NCBI GenBank assembly: GCA_019311115.1
Contig: JAFDDB010000055.1
Span: 1-32,266, forward strand
DNA: 32,266 nt
Reading direction: 5' to 3'
From: Deltaproteobacteria bacterium
GTDB lineage: Bacteria > Myxococcota_A > UBA9160 > SZUA-336
Every line of letters begins with the position of its first letter. Within the stretch, counting starts at the first letter, position 1. A program made the position numbers and the translations under genes. The notes below the pieces were generated by a model. It saw only the letters and a list, made by a program, of their open reading frames with translations, did not search any database and was not told where the DNA came from. Below, in pieces: positions 8,150-19,642 of the stretch.

Positions 8150-9478
8150 CTAGTCGGACTCGATCGCGACGTCGACGGAGCGCGCGCGGCGGCGCTGCTC
8201 CGCGCGGCCGTTCGCGATCTCGACCTCGAGGGCGCGTCGCAGGCCCTCGTCGCGCTCGAGCTCGATCTCGACGCTGCGGTGCCGCAACTCGGCGAGCTGG
8301 CTCTCGAGCAGGCGCAGCCTCCGGGCCTCGAGCCGCGGCGTCAGCCGCTGCACGCCCGCGCGCGGCACCCGCGTCACCGCCACGCGCATCAGTCCTTCGA
8401 GGCCTTCGCTGTCGGTCGCGCGCACCTCGAGCCAGTTCTCGCCGTCGGCCAGCGCGACCACGGCCGAGAAGCCGCCGTCGGCGTCGACGATCACGTGGTC
8501 GGCGGCGATCCCGGTCGTCGCGTTGCGAACGGCCACGTCCTCGATCCGCGTCAGCCGCAACCGCTCGAAGACCGCGACCAGGTCGCGCGGCTCCGCCACC
8601 GGCGTGAACACCCCGTCGGTCTCGGCGGCCATCTCGACCGTGACCACGGGCTCGGCGGTCGCGCTGCTTCCGATCGCGAAGGTGTCGATGCGGATGTCGA
8701 ATGCGTGCGCCTGCCGCGCCGCCTCGACCGCCAGGCGCGCGTTCTCCATGGGCTTGCGCGCGACCGGCAGCGTGGGCAGGCCGTCGGTCATGAAGAGCAT
8801 GACACGGGTGCCCTCTTCGGGATCGTCGCGCGGCGTGCTGATGGCGTTGCCGAAGCCGCCGAGCTCGCTGGTCGCGACGTACACGGCGTCGTACATGTTG
8901 GTGCGGCCGCTCGGTCCCTCTTCGAGCAGCAGGCGCAGACCGTTCCGCACGGAGTGGTAGCGCGAGGTCAACGGCACGACGGTGCGGGCGTCCGCGGTCT
9001 TGTCGCGGGAGTCCCCGGAGAAGGCGACGACTCCGACCCGCGTGGTGCGCGGGTCGAGCTGCTCCAGCAGCGTGCGCGCCGCCTCGATCTCGGCGGCCAG
9101 GATGCTGTCGCCCGCGTCGGTGTTCCCGAACGGCAGCATCCAGCCGAGCCAGGCCAGCCAGCGGAACGGCAGGGCCCGCTCGACCAGCCGCTTGCCCGTG
9201 TGCCCGTCCGAATCCACGTCGGCCCCCGAGGGAGCCGCGGTGCTGTACGACGTGTCGATCACGATCGCGACGTCGAACTTCTCGTGGCGGCCGCTCCGCG
9301 ACAGGATGCGCCCGGTCACGAAGGCACGGCCGTCCTCGCCGCCGATGCTGGCGCCGGGAACCGGGGCCGCGAGCATCACCCGCAGGTCGTCGTCGGCATT
9401 CGCGCGCAGGGGCGCCAACGCCACCAGGGCGAAGGCGAGACAGGACAGCGCAGCTCGGACGACAGGGACAGGGGGCAT
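8150..9478 (-). CDS. Secreted von Willebrand factor A domain protein
   Basis: The 442-residue protein opens with a signal peptide (VVRAALSCLAFALVALAPLRANA) and then a VWA domain with an intact MIDAS motif DTSYS at 75-79 and the later FMTDGLPT strand. VWA domains of this type bind a divalent metal and a partner protein. The C-terminal 60 residues are charged and helical (EARRLRLLESQLAELRHR), probably coiled coil. The start is the ATG at 9478, chosen because it begins the signal peptide. Upstream in-frame codons to 9661 are not convincing. It is transcribed divergently from the MoxR/Bat operon over a 209-base gap, and may work with it. Confidence 0.8.
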   Translation of the reverse strand: MPPVPVVRAALSCLAFALVALAPLRANADDDLRVMLAAPVPGASIGGEDGRAFVTGRILSRSGRHEKFDVAIVIDTSYSTAAPSGADVDSDGHTGKRLVERALPFRWLAWLGWMLPFGNTDAGDSILAAEIEAARTLLEQLDPRTTRVGVVAFSGDSRDKTADARTVVPLTSRYHSVRNGLRLLLEEGPSGRTNMYDAVYVATSELGGFGNAISTPRDDPEEGTRVMLFMTDGLPTLPVARKPMENARLAVEAARQAHAFDIRIDTFAIGSSATAEPVVTVEMAAETDGVFTPVAEPRDLVAVFERLRLTRIEDVAVRNATTGIAADHVIVDADGGFSAVVALADGENWLEVRATDSEGLEGLMRVAVTRVPRAGVQRLTPRLEARRLRLLESQLAELRHRSVEIELERDEGLRRALEVEIANGRAEQRRRARSVDVAIESD

Positions 9479-9687
9479 GACGTCGTTTTCCACAGCCCGG
9501 GAAGAGGGGCCGCAGGCCCGTACATCGGCGCCAGGCGTAGGAACCTGACCCCAATTGAATGGGGCTGTGCGGACCCACCCCGGCCCCACCGAGGGCGCAG
9601 GGCGACTTGAACCCCGCGCGATTCCACTCGATATTCCCGCCCGGCGAGCAGCCGCGATCAACTGGACCGGACAGGGGGAACAAGCGC
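9479..9687. other. Divergent intergenic region between the VWA gene and the Bat operon
   Basis: A 209-base spacer with no credible gene. It holds the sigma70-like promoter described at 9607-9635, a weak CCCCA/TGGGG stem (about 9550-9566) and AGGGGGA upstream of the MoxR start. Confidence 0.6.
9607..9635 (+). promoter_or_regulatory. Sigma70-like promoter for the MoxR/Bat operon
   Basis: TTGAAC (9607-9612) and GATATT (9630-9635) are separated by 17 bases, each matching the sigma70 consensus at four of six positions. This would start transcription near 9642, about 46 bases before the MoxR ATG. GC-rich genomes give few such AT-rich matches by chance, but the call is by eye. Confidence 0.5.
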
Positions 9688-10671
<984 letters not shown>

Positions 10672-10681
10672 CGGGTCGCGC

Positions 10682-11631
<950 letters not shown>

Positions 11632-11635
<4 letters not shown>

Positions 11636-12612
11636 GAGTGCGGTCGCCCGCCCTGCTCTGCGCGCTCCTCTGCCTGTCCGGGTGCGGGCCCGCGCACGCG
11701 CTGGAGCAGAAGAGCGAACGCGGTCCCGTCACGGCGACGGTCACGGTCGAGCCCGACGCCCCAGTCATCGGCGACGCGATCCGGCTCGAGCTCCGCGTAC
11801 GCGCCGAGCCGGGCGTCGAGCTGCTGATGCCGGCCTTCGGCGAGGCGCTCGACCGGTTCGCCATCGTCGACTTCGTGCCGCGCGAGTCCGTGGACGCCGA
11901 CGGGCACACGGTGGCGAGCCAGCGCTACACCTTGCAGCCGTCGCGCTCGGGCACGCTCGCGATCCCGCCGCTGGCCGTCGAGTTCGTGGACCGCCGGCCC
12001 GGCCGCGAGCCGGCGCCCGCGGGGCTCGACGCCTGGGAGCTGCTGACCGAGCGCATCGAGATCGAGGTCGGCTCCGTGCTGCCGGCCGACGCGCCGCTGG
12101 ACCTGCGTCCCGCCAAGAGCGCGCTCGGACCGCGAACGACTCCCGGGCCGCCGCTGTGGCCCTTCGCCCTGGGGCTCGTGGCGCTCCTCGCCGCGGCCGC
12201 GCCGTTCGCGATCCGCGCCTGGCTCGATTCACGCGCGCGCGCGCTCCAGCGCAGCGCATACCAGATCGCCGCAGCCGAGCTCGACGCGTTGTTGGCGAGC
12301 GCGCGCCCGGGAGCGGACCGCGAGCAGATGGACCGCTTCTTCGTGCAGCTCTCGGGCATCGTGCGCCGCTACGTCGAGAACCGCTTCGCTCTGCGCTCCC
12401 CCGAGCTCACCACCGAGGAGTTCCTCGACCTGATGATGACCTCGCCCGACCTGCGGGTCGCGCACCAGCGCCTGCTCCGCGACCTGCTGAGCCGGGCCGA
12501 CCTGGTCAAGTTCGCACGCTTCGTCCCCGAGGCTTCTGCCGTCGACGAGTCCGTGGCTTCGGTGCGCGTCTTCCTCGACGACACGCGCGCGGTGGAGCTC
12601 GCCCATGGCTGA
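11632..12612 (+). CDS. BatD-like/DUF4381-like membrane lipoprotein
   Basis: A 326-residue protein with a lipoprotein signal (lipobox LSGC, C18), a beta-rich periplasmic part of about 150 residues (30-150), one membrane helix at about 175-197 (PLWPFALGLVALLAAAAPF) and a cytoplasmic helical tail with the block FFVQLSGIVRRYVENRF. This layout is that of the short BatD-like/DUF4381 genes found between DUF58 and BatA genes. Note that a lipid-anchored N-terminus combined with a later membrane helix is unusual. The lipobox may be fortuitous and the segment a plain signal peptide. Translation starts at TTG 11632, overlapping the upstream stop. GTG 11638 is an alternative. Confidence 0.65.
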
Positions 12613-13627
12613 GCTCGAGTTCCGCGACCCCCTCTTCCTGCTGGCGGGGCTCGCCGCGCCGGCGGTCTGGTGGCTGGCGTCGCGCCTGCCCTCGTCGGTG
12701 ACCTATTCGAGCCTGTCGCTGCTCGACGCGGCGCCCGCATCGCTGCGCGCGCGGCTGGCGCGCCTGCCGGCCCTGCTGCTGGCGCTCGCCACGCTAGCAC
12801 TCGCGGTGGCGCTGGCCGGACCGCGCACCGCCGACGCGACCTCGCGCGTGCGCCGCGAAGGCATCGCCATCGCGATGATCGTCGACCACTCGGGCTCGAT
12901 GCGCGCGCGCGACTTCGTGAGCGGCGACACCAGCATCGACCGCCTCGAGGTCGTGAAGCGCGTGTTCCGCGACTTCGTCGCCGGCGGCGGCGGCAGCCAC
13001 GGGCACGACTCCGACCTGATCGGCCTGGTGGCGTTCGCGCGCTACGCCGACGGCCTCTGCCCACTGACGCTCGACCACGGCAACCTGGTGCAGATCCTGG
13101 ACGACCTCCAGATCGTCGAGGACGAACGCGAGGACGGCACGGCGATCGGCGAAGGACTCGCCCTGGCGGTCGAGCGGCTGCGCGGGATCGAGGCCGCGTC
13201 GAAGGTCGCGATCCTGCTCACCGACGGGGTCAACAACGAGGGCGACATCGAGCCGAGCCAGGCGGCGGAGCTGGCCGCGCAGCACGGCATCAAGGTCTAC
13301 GCGATCGGCGCGGGCTCGACGGGCTACGCGCCCGTTCCGTTCCGCGCCGCCAATGGGCGGATCGTGCTGCGCCGCGCGCGCGTCGAGATCGACGAGGCGA
13401 CGCTCGAGGCGATCGCCGAGCGCACCGGCGGGCGCTACTTCCACGCCTCGGACGCGGAGGGCCTCGAAGCGGTGGTGGCCGAGATCGATCGGCTCGAGCG
13501 CAGCGAACTGGTCGAGGAGCGCTACCTGGAGTACGAGGAGCACTACGCGCCGCTCGTGACCTCGGCACTCGGGCTGATGGGTCTCGCCGCCCTACTCGGC
13601 GGCTCGCTGCTGCGGAGGCTGCCGTGA
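12605..13627 (+). CDS. BatA-like VWA membrane protein
   Basis: The 340-residue protein has two N-terminal membrane helices (about 8-26 and 54-72), a VWA domain with complete MIDAS DHSGS (94-98) and LLTDGVNNEG, and a C-terminal membrane helix at about 313-335. That is the standard BatA topology, with the VWA domain between membrane anchors. BatA works with BatB in the aerotolerance-type Bat complex described in Bacteroides and Leptospira, although the biochemical role is still unclear. The ATG overlaps the preceding gene by eight bases, and its TGA overlaps the GTG of the next. Confidence 0.9.
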   Translation: MAELEFRDPLFLLAGLAAPAVWWLASRLPSSVTYSSLSLLDAAPASLRARLARLPALLLALATLALAVALAGPRTADATSRVRREGIAIAMIVDHSGSMRARDFVSGDTSIDRLEVVKRVFRDFVAGGGGSHGHDSDLIGLVAFARYADGLCPLTLDHGNLVQILDDLQIVEDEREDGTAIGEGLALAVERLRGIEAASKVAILLTDGVNNEGDIEPSQAAELAAQHGIKVYAIGAGSTGYAPVPFRAANGRIVLRRARVEIDEATLEAIAERTGGRYFHASDAEGLEAVVAEIDRLERSELVEERYLEYEEHYAPLVTSALGLMGLAALLGGSLLRRLP

Positions 13628-16600
13628 GCGGACCGTCCTTCGCCGAGCCGCAGATGGCGCACTTGTTCTGGCTGCTAGCGGCCGCGCTCGCCGGGCTCTT
13701 CTGGCTCGAGCGGCGCGGCGGCGCCGACCTGGCTCGGTTCGTGGCGCCGCCGCTCCAGTCGCGGCTGGTGAGCCGCCCCGCCCGCTGGCGGCGCCGGCTG
13801 CGCCTGGTGTTGCTGGGGCTCAGCGCGGCCTGCGCGATCCTGGCGCTGATGCGCCCGCAGTGGGGACTGCGCTACGTGGTCACGCCCCGCGTCGGCGCAG
13901 AGATCATGATCGCCCTCGACGTCTCGCGGTCGATGCTGTCCGAAGACGTCCCGCCCAGTCGGCTGGACCGCGCCAAGGCCGAGATCGCGGACCTGCTGAC
14001 CTACCTGGACGGCGACCAGGTCGGGCTGATCGCGTTCGCGGGACGCGCGACGGTCCTCTCGCCGCTGACGCCCGACTTCGGCTTCCTGCGCCTGGTCCTC
14101 GACGGTGCGGGGCCCCACTCGGTCGCGCGCGGGGGCACGCGCCTCGAGGAGCCGTTGCGCAAGGCGCTGGCCGGCTTCGGCGCGCCCGGCGAGGCGTCGC
14201 GGGCGATCCTGCTGATCACCGACGGCGAGGACCACGACTCGTTCCCGCTCGACGCGGCCGAGGCCGCGGCCGAGCTTGGCGTGCGCATCATCGCGATCGG
14301 CTTCGGCGACGAGGCCGGCAGCGAGATCCGCGTGCGCGACCCGCGGACGGGCGTGCGCAGCGTCCTGCTCGACTCCAACGGGAACCCGGTGCGAAGCCGC
14401 CTGGACGGCGAGCTGCTGCGCAAGCTGGCGCTCACGACCGACGGCGCGTACGTGCCCGCCGGCACGGGCGTGCTCGACCTGGAGTCGATCTACGACGCGC
14501 ACATCGCCGGCCTGGTGCGCGCGCGTCTCGATGGCCGCGGACGCACGCAACGCGACGAGGCCTACGCCTGGGCGGTGCTCGCCTCGCTGCTGCTCCTGCT
14601 GGCCAGCACCGCCGTCGCAAGCGGCGGTGCCGCAACGGCGGGCTCGACGTCCCTCGCGGCGCTGCTCGCGGCGGGCCTGCTCGGCGCCACGCCCGCCGCC
14701 GCGCAGACGCCGCCCGACCCGAACCTTCCCGGCCTCGACGAGACGGTTCCTAGCTTGTTGGAAGAGGAAGAAGGAGGACCCGCGAACAGCGACGAGACGA
14801 CGCCGCGAGAGCGGTACAACCGCGGACTCGCAGCTCTTGCGGACGCCGACCTCGAGTCGGCGGAGCGCTGGCTCGGCCGCGCGCGCCGCGAGGCGCGCGA
14901 CGACGGTGAGCTTCGCCACCGCGCCGCCTACAACCTGGGGCTGGTCGCGTCGGCTCGTTCGGACGTTCTGCGCGGCGAGGACCTCGAGGCGGCGCTGCCC
15001 GCACTCGAAGAGGCCGCCAGCTGGTTCCGCCGCGCGGTGCAGCTCGACCCCGAGGACGCGGACGCGCGCCACAACCTCGAGGTCAGCCTGCGACGCGCGT
15101 TGCTGCTAGCCGACGAGCTTGCGCGGCGTGACGAGAAGGACCTGACGGGCCGGCTCGAGGACCTTGCCGGGGCGCAGCGCGGACAGGCGGCGGGCGTCGC
15201 GGAGCTGCTCGAGGCCCTGCCCGACGGGATGGCGATCGACGTCGACGAGGCGGCGCGACGCCGCTTCGGCGACCTGGCGACGTCGCAGCGCACGATCCTG
15301 TCGGACGCAGATCAGCTGGCGTCGAATGCCGCCGACGAGCGCGACGCGATCGACACCGTGCCCGAAGCCGAACGCGCGCCGGAGCAGCAGATGCGCGCGG
15401 TCCAGCTGACGAACGCGCTGCACTACCTGCACCGCGCCCGCGGCCGCATGGGCCAGGCGCGCCAGCAACTGCGCGAGCGCCAGGGCGAGCGCGGCTACCG
15501 GCGCAGCGCCGCGGCTCTCGACGAACTCAAGCGCGCGCTCGACCAGCTTCGCGAGCCACTGCAGGTGCTCGACGCGCTGATCCGCGAAGCGACACGCGTC
15601 GCGATCGAGACGGGTGTCCGTTCCGGAGCTGGCCTTGGCGCCCCACCTACCGAGGACGGGGCACAGGATGCGGCACAGGCGGAGCCGCCGGCGTGGCTCA
15701 GCGACGCGTACCTGGCCGAGACCCAGACGCGGGTCGCCGAGCGCACCGGCGAGCTGGGCATGCGCCTGCGGGCCGGGCTCGAGTCGGAAGGCGCAGCACC
15801 GGCCGAGCCACCCGACCCGCAGCAGCAGCGCGCGCTCGAAGCGGTGCGCGAAGCCGAGCCCCTGGTCGAGCGGGGGCACGCGGAGCTGGCGGCCGCCGCC
15901 GAGGCCCTCGAGGCCTCCGACCTGGCGGCCGCAATGTCGCGCCAGCGCGACGGTGTGCTGGCGCTGCTCGACGCGCGCGAGCGGTTCCTCGACCTTCGCG
16001 GCCTGATCGAGACGGCCTACGCGCAACAGGCGGCGATCGCCGAGATCTCCGGAGCCGCCGACCCCGAGGCCATCCCGGGGCTGGTGCGCACGCAGTCGCG
16101 GAACCTGTCGCGCGGCGAGAGGCTCCGCACGGCGCTCGACCGCGAGCGCGATGGCCTGCAACCCGACGCAGCCGAGACCGAGCACGAGCGCTTCACGTCG
16201 GCGGCGACGCTGCTCGAACTCGCGCGCGGCGAAATGGACGACGCGCTCGACCGCTTCGAAGCGGGCGGAACCGGGAGCACGGAAGCCGAGCGAGCGCGGT
16301 CGCACCTGGCGGCGCTGCGCCGGCTCTTCTTCTCGATCGTCGAGCACGTGCGCGAGACGGCCGAGCAGCAGCTCGAGCTGTCCGACGAGACGCGAGACGC
16401 CGCGGCGCTCGACGAGCCCACGGCGCCGCTCGCATCGCGCCAGGAACGGATCGCCAGTCGCGCGGGCGAGCTGGCGGCGGCGCTCGAGGAGATGTCGCGC
16501 GCGCAGGCCCCCGTGCCTGCGGATCCCGACGCCGCGCCCCCACCGCAGGCGGCCTCCGCCCCGCCTGGATCGCAGGCGGCCTCCGGACAGGAGCCGGACG

Positions 16601-16977
16601 CCGCGGAGAAGAGCCGCATCCTGCGCGAGGCCGGCGAGCACGTACTGGTCGCCGGAACGCACATGCGCGAAGCCTCCGGAACGCTGGCGGCCGACTCCGG
16701 GCCCGTCGAGGAGGCGCAGACCAGCCAGACGAGCGCGCTCGAAGAGCTGGCGGCCGCGCTGGCCCTGCTGACTCCCCCCGAGCCGCAGCAGGGAGAGTCG
16801 GGCGAGCAGCAGCAGGCGTCGGCCGAGCAGGACGAGCGCTCGCAGCCCGAGAAGAACGAGCGCGCCTCCGACCCCGCGCAGCTCCTGCAAGAGGTGCGCG
16901 ACCGCGAGGCGCAGCGTCGCCGCGACCGCGAGCGGCGCTCGCCCGGCGGATACGAGACGGTGGAGAAGGACTGGTGA
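13624..16977 (+). CDS. BatB-BatC fusion: VWA membrane protein joined to TPR and long coiled-coil region
   Basis: The 1117-residue product starts at GTG 13624 (GTGA overlap). Residues 1-333 are a BatB protein: two membrane helices, a VWA domain with MIDAS DVSRS at 99-103 and TDGED at 199-203, and a third helix near 312-333. Residues 340-360 (SLAALLAAGLLGATPAAAQ) look like a remnant signal peptide, and then come TPR units (about 395-500) as in BatC. The last 600 residues are Ala/Glu/Arg-rich, helical, probably coiled coil, with a Gln/Pro-rich linker near 965-995. BatB and BatC are normally separate genes. Here they form one frame with no internal start or stop. The coiled-coil extension resembles DUF4175-type proteins in composition only. 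Confidence 0.8.
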   Translation: MSGPSFAEPQMAHLFWLLAAALAGLFWLERRGGADLARFVAPPLQSRLVSRPARWRRRLRLVLLGLSAACAILALMRPQWGLRYVVTPRVGAEIMIALDVSRSMLSEDVPPSRLDRAKAEIADLLTYLDGDQVGLIAFAGRATVLSPLTPDFGFLRLVLDGAGPHSVARGGTRLEEPLRKALAGFGAPGEASRAILLITDGEDHDSFPLDAAEAAAELGVRIIAIGFGDEAGSEIRVRDPRTGVRSVLLDSNGNPVRSRLDGELLRKLALTTDGAYVPAGTGVLDLESIYDAHIAGLVRARLDGRGRTQRDEAYAWAVLASLLLLLASTAVASGGAATAGSTSLAALLAAGLLGATPAAAQTPPDPNLPGLDETVPSLLEEEEGGPANSDETTPRERYNRGLAALADADLESAERWLGRARREARDDGELRHRAAYNLGLVASARSDVLRGEDLEAALPALEEAASWFRRAVQLDPEDADARHNLEVSLRRALLLADELARRDEKDLTGRLEDLAGAQRGQAAGVAELLEALPDGMAIDVDEAARRRFGDLATSQRTILSDADQLASNAADERDAIDTVPEAERAPEQQMRAVQLTNALHYLHRARGRMGQARQQLRERQGERGYRRSAAALDELKRALDQLREPLQVLDALIREATRVAIETGVRSGAGLGAPPTEDGAQDAAQAEPPAWLSDAYLAETQTRVAERTGELGMRLRAGLESEGAAPAEPPDPQQQRALEAVREAEPLVERGHAELAAAAEALEASDLAAAMSRQRDGVLALLDARERFLDLRGLIETAYAQQAAIAEISGAADPEAIPGLVRTQSRNLSRGERLRTALDRERDGLQPDAAETEHERFTSAATLLELARGEMDDALDRFEAGGTGSTEAERARSHLAALRRLFFSIVEHVRETAEQQLELSDETRDAAALDEPTAPLASRQERIASRAGELAAALEEMSRAQAPVPADPDAAPPPQAASAPPGSQAASGQEPDAAEKSRILREAGEHVLVAGTHMREASGTLAADSGPVEEAQTSQTSALEELAAALALLTPPEPQQGESGEQQQASAEQDERSQPEKNERASDPAQLLQEVRDREAQRRRDRERRSPGGYETVEKDW

Positions 16978-18776
16978 GGCGCGCAGTCGCCGCCGCCGGG
17001 ATCTCGCTGGCGTGGACGCTGCTCCCGGCGCAAGCGCTCGCGCAACGCGTCGAGATCCGCGTACCCGAACGCCCGCACTTCGTGGACGCCCCGCTCGACG
17101 TGCGGTTGATCGCCGAGGACTTCGACGCCGAGCCGCAGCCCGACATCTCGGTCGCCGATCCGCAGCACGGCAAGCTGGAGCTGGTCGGCGTGTTCCCCGA
17201 CATCCGAACGTCGATCCAGATCGTCAACGGACGGCTCTCGCGGAGCGAGCATGTGCGCTTCGTCTACCGCTTCCGCTACGTGGCCGCGACACCGGGTCGC
17301 GTGGTGCTCGGTCCCTTCACCGTGACGCAGGGCCAGGTCGTGCGTTCGACGCGCCCGGTCGCGCTCGAGCTGCAGAGCGTACCGACCAGCGACCGCCTGC
17401 GCGTCGAGCTGATTCTGCCCGGGACCCCGGTCTACCCCGGCGAACGGGTTCCCCTCGAGCTCCAAGTCTGGATCGAGAGCGAGCTGCGCGAGAGCCTGGC
17501 CGGCTACGCGCTTCGCGTGCCGCTCTTCGACCGCGAGGAGAGCTTCCGCTTCCTCGACCCGCCGGTGGCGGGGCGCACCACCGAGGTCGAGATCCAGACG
17601 CTGGACGGGCCGAAGAGCCTGCGCGCGCGAACCCGCGAGCAGCGCGCGGGGGGTCGGACCTTCCTCGTGCTCTCGATCGCCCGCACGCTCGTACCGCTGC
17701 GCCCCGGGAGCTTCGAGCTCGAGGCACCGAGCCTGTTCGCCGACGAGGCGATCCGCTGGCAGCGCGACCTGTTCGGCCGCCGTCGCGCCACGGCCACGCG
17801 CAAGCTCCGCAGCGAGGGACGCCCCGCGCGCCTCGAGGTACAGGAGGTCCCGCAGCAGGGCCGCCCCGCCAGCTACGCGGGCGCCGTCGGGCAGGGCTTC
17901 GAGCTCGACGTGCGCGCGGACCGTTCGGTCGTGACGGCGGGCGAGCCCATCACGCTGACGCTGACGCTGCGCGGCGACGGGAACCTGGAGGGCGCGTCGC
18001 TGCCGCCGCTCGACGCGCCCGGACTGCTTCCGGCCGCGGACTTCCGCGTCCCCGACGGACAGCTTGCGGGCCAGATCGGCGAGTCGGGAAAGGAGTTCGT
18101 CGCCACCGTGCGCACGCGGCACGAGGCGGTGAGGGAGATCCCGGCACTCGAGTTCTCGTGGTTCGACCCGCGCACGCACCGCTTCGAGAAGACGCACTCG
18201 CAGCCGATCGCGCTCTCGGTGGGAGAGGCGCAGCGGATCGGCGCGGCCGACGTCGTGCGCGCGCCGACGGAGAGCGGGGACCCGTCGGACGAGGCACCGC
18301 CCGAGACCCGGGCCGACGGGAGCGGCGCGCTCGTGCTGACGGGAGCCGACCTGGCGATCGAGCGGCGGCCCGACCGGCTGCTGCGCCGGGAGCGCCTGGC
18401 AGGCGGGCCCTGGGCCGTGGCCGCACTCCACGCGGCGGGCCTGTTGCTCGTCGCGCTCGCAGTCCTCGACCGCCGCCGCCGAGCGGTGGATCCCGCGCTG
18501 GTCGCGCAGAGGCGGCGGCTACGCGCGGCCCGCCAGGAAGTCCGCGCCGCGGCGGGCCGCCCTGCGGCCGAAGGCGCCGCGACGCTGGCAAGCGGACTGC
18601 GCCGCATGCTGGCCGAGGTACCGGGCGCGCAGACGGCAGAGCTGGAATCGCTGCTCGCCGAGTGCGACGCGCGCCGCTTCGACCCCGCGGAGACGGCGAG
18701 CGTCGAGGCCCTCGACCCGGAACTGCACGCGCGCGCGCTGGCGCTGGCGCTGGCGCTCGAGGAGGCAGCGGAGTGA
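16974..18776 (+). CDS. BatD-like protein
   Basis: The 600-residue protein has a signal peptide (VRRAVAAAGISLAWTLLPAQ), a large beta-sandwich periplasmic region (25 to about 440) with repeated Ig-like strands including VVTAGEPITLTLTLRGDGN, a membrane helix at about 477-500 (PWAVAALHAAGLLLVALAV) and a basic cytoplasmic tail. This is the BatD/BamD-like layout. The upstream frame to 15693 is only a shadow of the fusion gene. The start is GTG 16974, overlapping the TGA of the fusion gene. Spacing and order fit BatA-BatB/C-BatD-BatE. Confidence 0.85.
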   Translation: MRRAVAAAGISLAWTLLPAQALAQRVEIRVPERPHFVDAPLDVRLIAEDFDAEPQPDISVADPQHGKLELVGVFPDIRTSIQIVNGRLSRSEHVRFVYRFRYVAATPGRVVLGPFTVTQGQVVRSTRPVALELQSVPTSDRLRVELILPGTPVYPGERVPLELQVWIESELRESLAGYALRVPLFDREESFRFLDPPVAGRTTEVEIQTLDGPKSLRARTREQRAGGRTFLVLSIARTLVPLRPGSFELEAPSLFADEAIRWQRDLFGRRRATATRKLRSEGRPARLEVQEVPQQGRPASYAGAVGQGFELDVRADRSVVTAGEPITLTLTLRGDGNLEGASLPPLDAPGLLPAADFRVPDGQLAGQIGESGKEFVATVRTRHEAVREIPALEFSWFDPRTHRFEKTHSQPIALSVGEAQRIGAADVVRAPTESGDPSDEAPPETRADGSGALVLTGADLAIERRPDRLLRRERLAGGPWAVAALHAAGLLLVALAVLDRRRRAVDPALVAQRRRLRAARQEVRAAAGRPAAEGAATLASGLRRMLAEVPGAQTAELESLLAECDARRFDPAETASVEALDPELHARALALALALEEAAE

Positions 18777-19597
18777 CCGCGCTGCTGCTCCTGGCCGCGA
18801 TCTGGATCGCGGGCGCACCTGATGCGTTGGCCGACGACCGCGCGCTGCTCGACGAGGCGCTCACCGCCTACGCCGCGGGTCTCGACACGCCTGAGCGCGA
18901 CGCGCGGCTGGCGCGGTTCCGCCGCTCGGAGGCGCTGTTCGGCCGGCTGCTCGAAACCGGGCACGACACGCCCGACCTGCACGCCAACCTGGCGAACGCG
19001 GCGCTTCAGAGCGAGCGCCTCGGCGTCGCCATCCTGCACTACCGTCGCGCGCTCGGGCTGGCGCCCGGGCACGCGCGCGCGCAGCAGAACCTGGAGTTCG
19101 CGCGCGCGCAGCTCCCCGCCTGGGTTCCGCGCCCGGCCTCGGGAGGCGTGCTCGACACCTTCTTCTTCTGGCACCGGACGTTGTCGCGAGCGCATCGTGG
19201 ACTCGCCGCGGGTGTGGCCTTCCTGCTCGGCTGCACGCTCGTCGCCTTGGCGCTGCGCTTCGACAGCGCCACTCCGCGCAACCTTGCGCTGCTGCCGGGC
19301 GCCGCGTGGGTGGCGCTGGTCGCGTCGCTCATGCTCGACCCGGCGGCCGCGGCGCGCGACGAGGCCGTGATCACCGCCGAGCGGGTCGTGGCGCGGTCGG
19401 CGGACTCCGAACTGGCGCCGCCGCTCCTACCCTCGGCGCTGCCGGCCGGCGCCGAGGTCCGCATCGTCGAACGGCGCAGCCCCTGGCTCCGGGTGCGGCT
19501 GGCCAATGGCCGGGACGTCTGGGTTCCGGAGTCGAGCGCGACCGCGCTCCAGACCGGCCGGGACGTGGGACCGATCGAGTCCAGCGGCGAGAGCTGA
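18773..19597 (+). CDS. BatE-like TPR and SH3b membrane protein
   Basis: The 274-residue protein has a signal peptide, a short TPR region (about 40-115, ANLANAALQSERLGVAILHYRRALGLAPGHARA), two membrane helices (145-162 and 172-190) and a C-terminal SH3b-type domain at about 200-258 (AEVRIVERRSPWLRVRLANG and DVWVPE). BatE proteins with TPR and a terminal SH3 domain occur in several Bat operons. It starts at GTG 18773, overlapping the BatD stop, and is the last gene of the operon. Confidence 0.8.
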   Translation: MTALLLLAAIWIAGAPDALADDRALLDEALTAYAAGLDTPERDARLARFRRSEALFGRLLETGHDTPDLHANLANAALQSERLGVAILHYRRALGLAPGHARAQQNLEFARAQLPAWVPRPASGGVLDTFFFWHRTLSRAHRGLAAGVAFLLGCTLVALALRFDSATPRNLALLPGAAWVALVASLMLDPAAAARDEAVITAERVVARSADSELAPPLLPSALPAGAEVRIVERRSPWLRVRLANGRDVWVPESSATALQTGRDVGPIESSGES

Positions 19598-19642
19598 TAC
19601 CGTCACGGGAACCCGGGCCCGTTCCGGAGCTGGAGTCCCTGC

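Noticed and set aside
15106-18431. Very long minus-strand frames opposite the Bat genes (594 and 804 codons)
   Set aside because: Shadow frames. The plus-strand frames have VWA, TPR and BatD signatures and start-stop overlaps.
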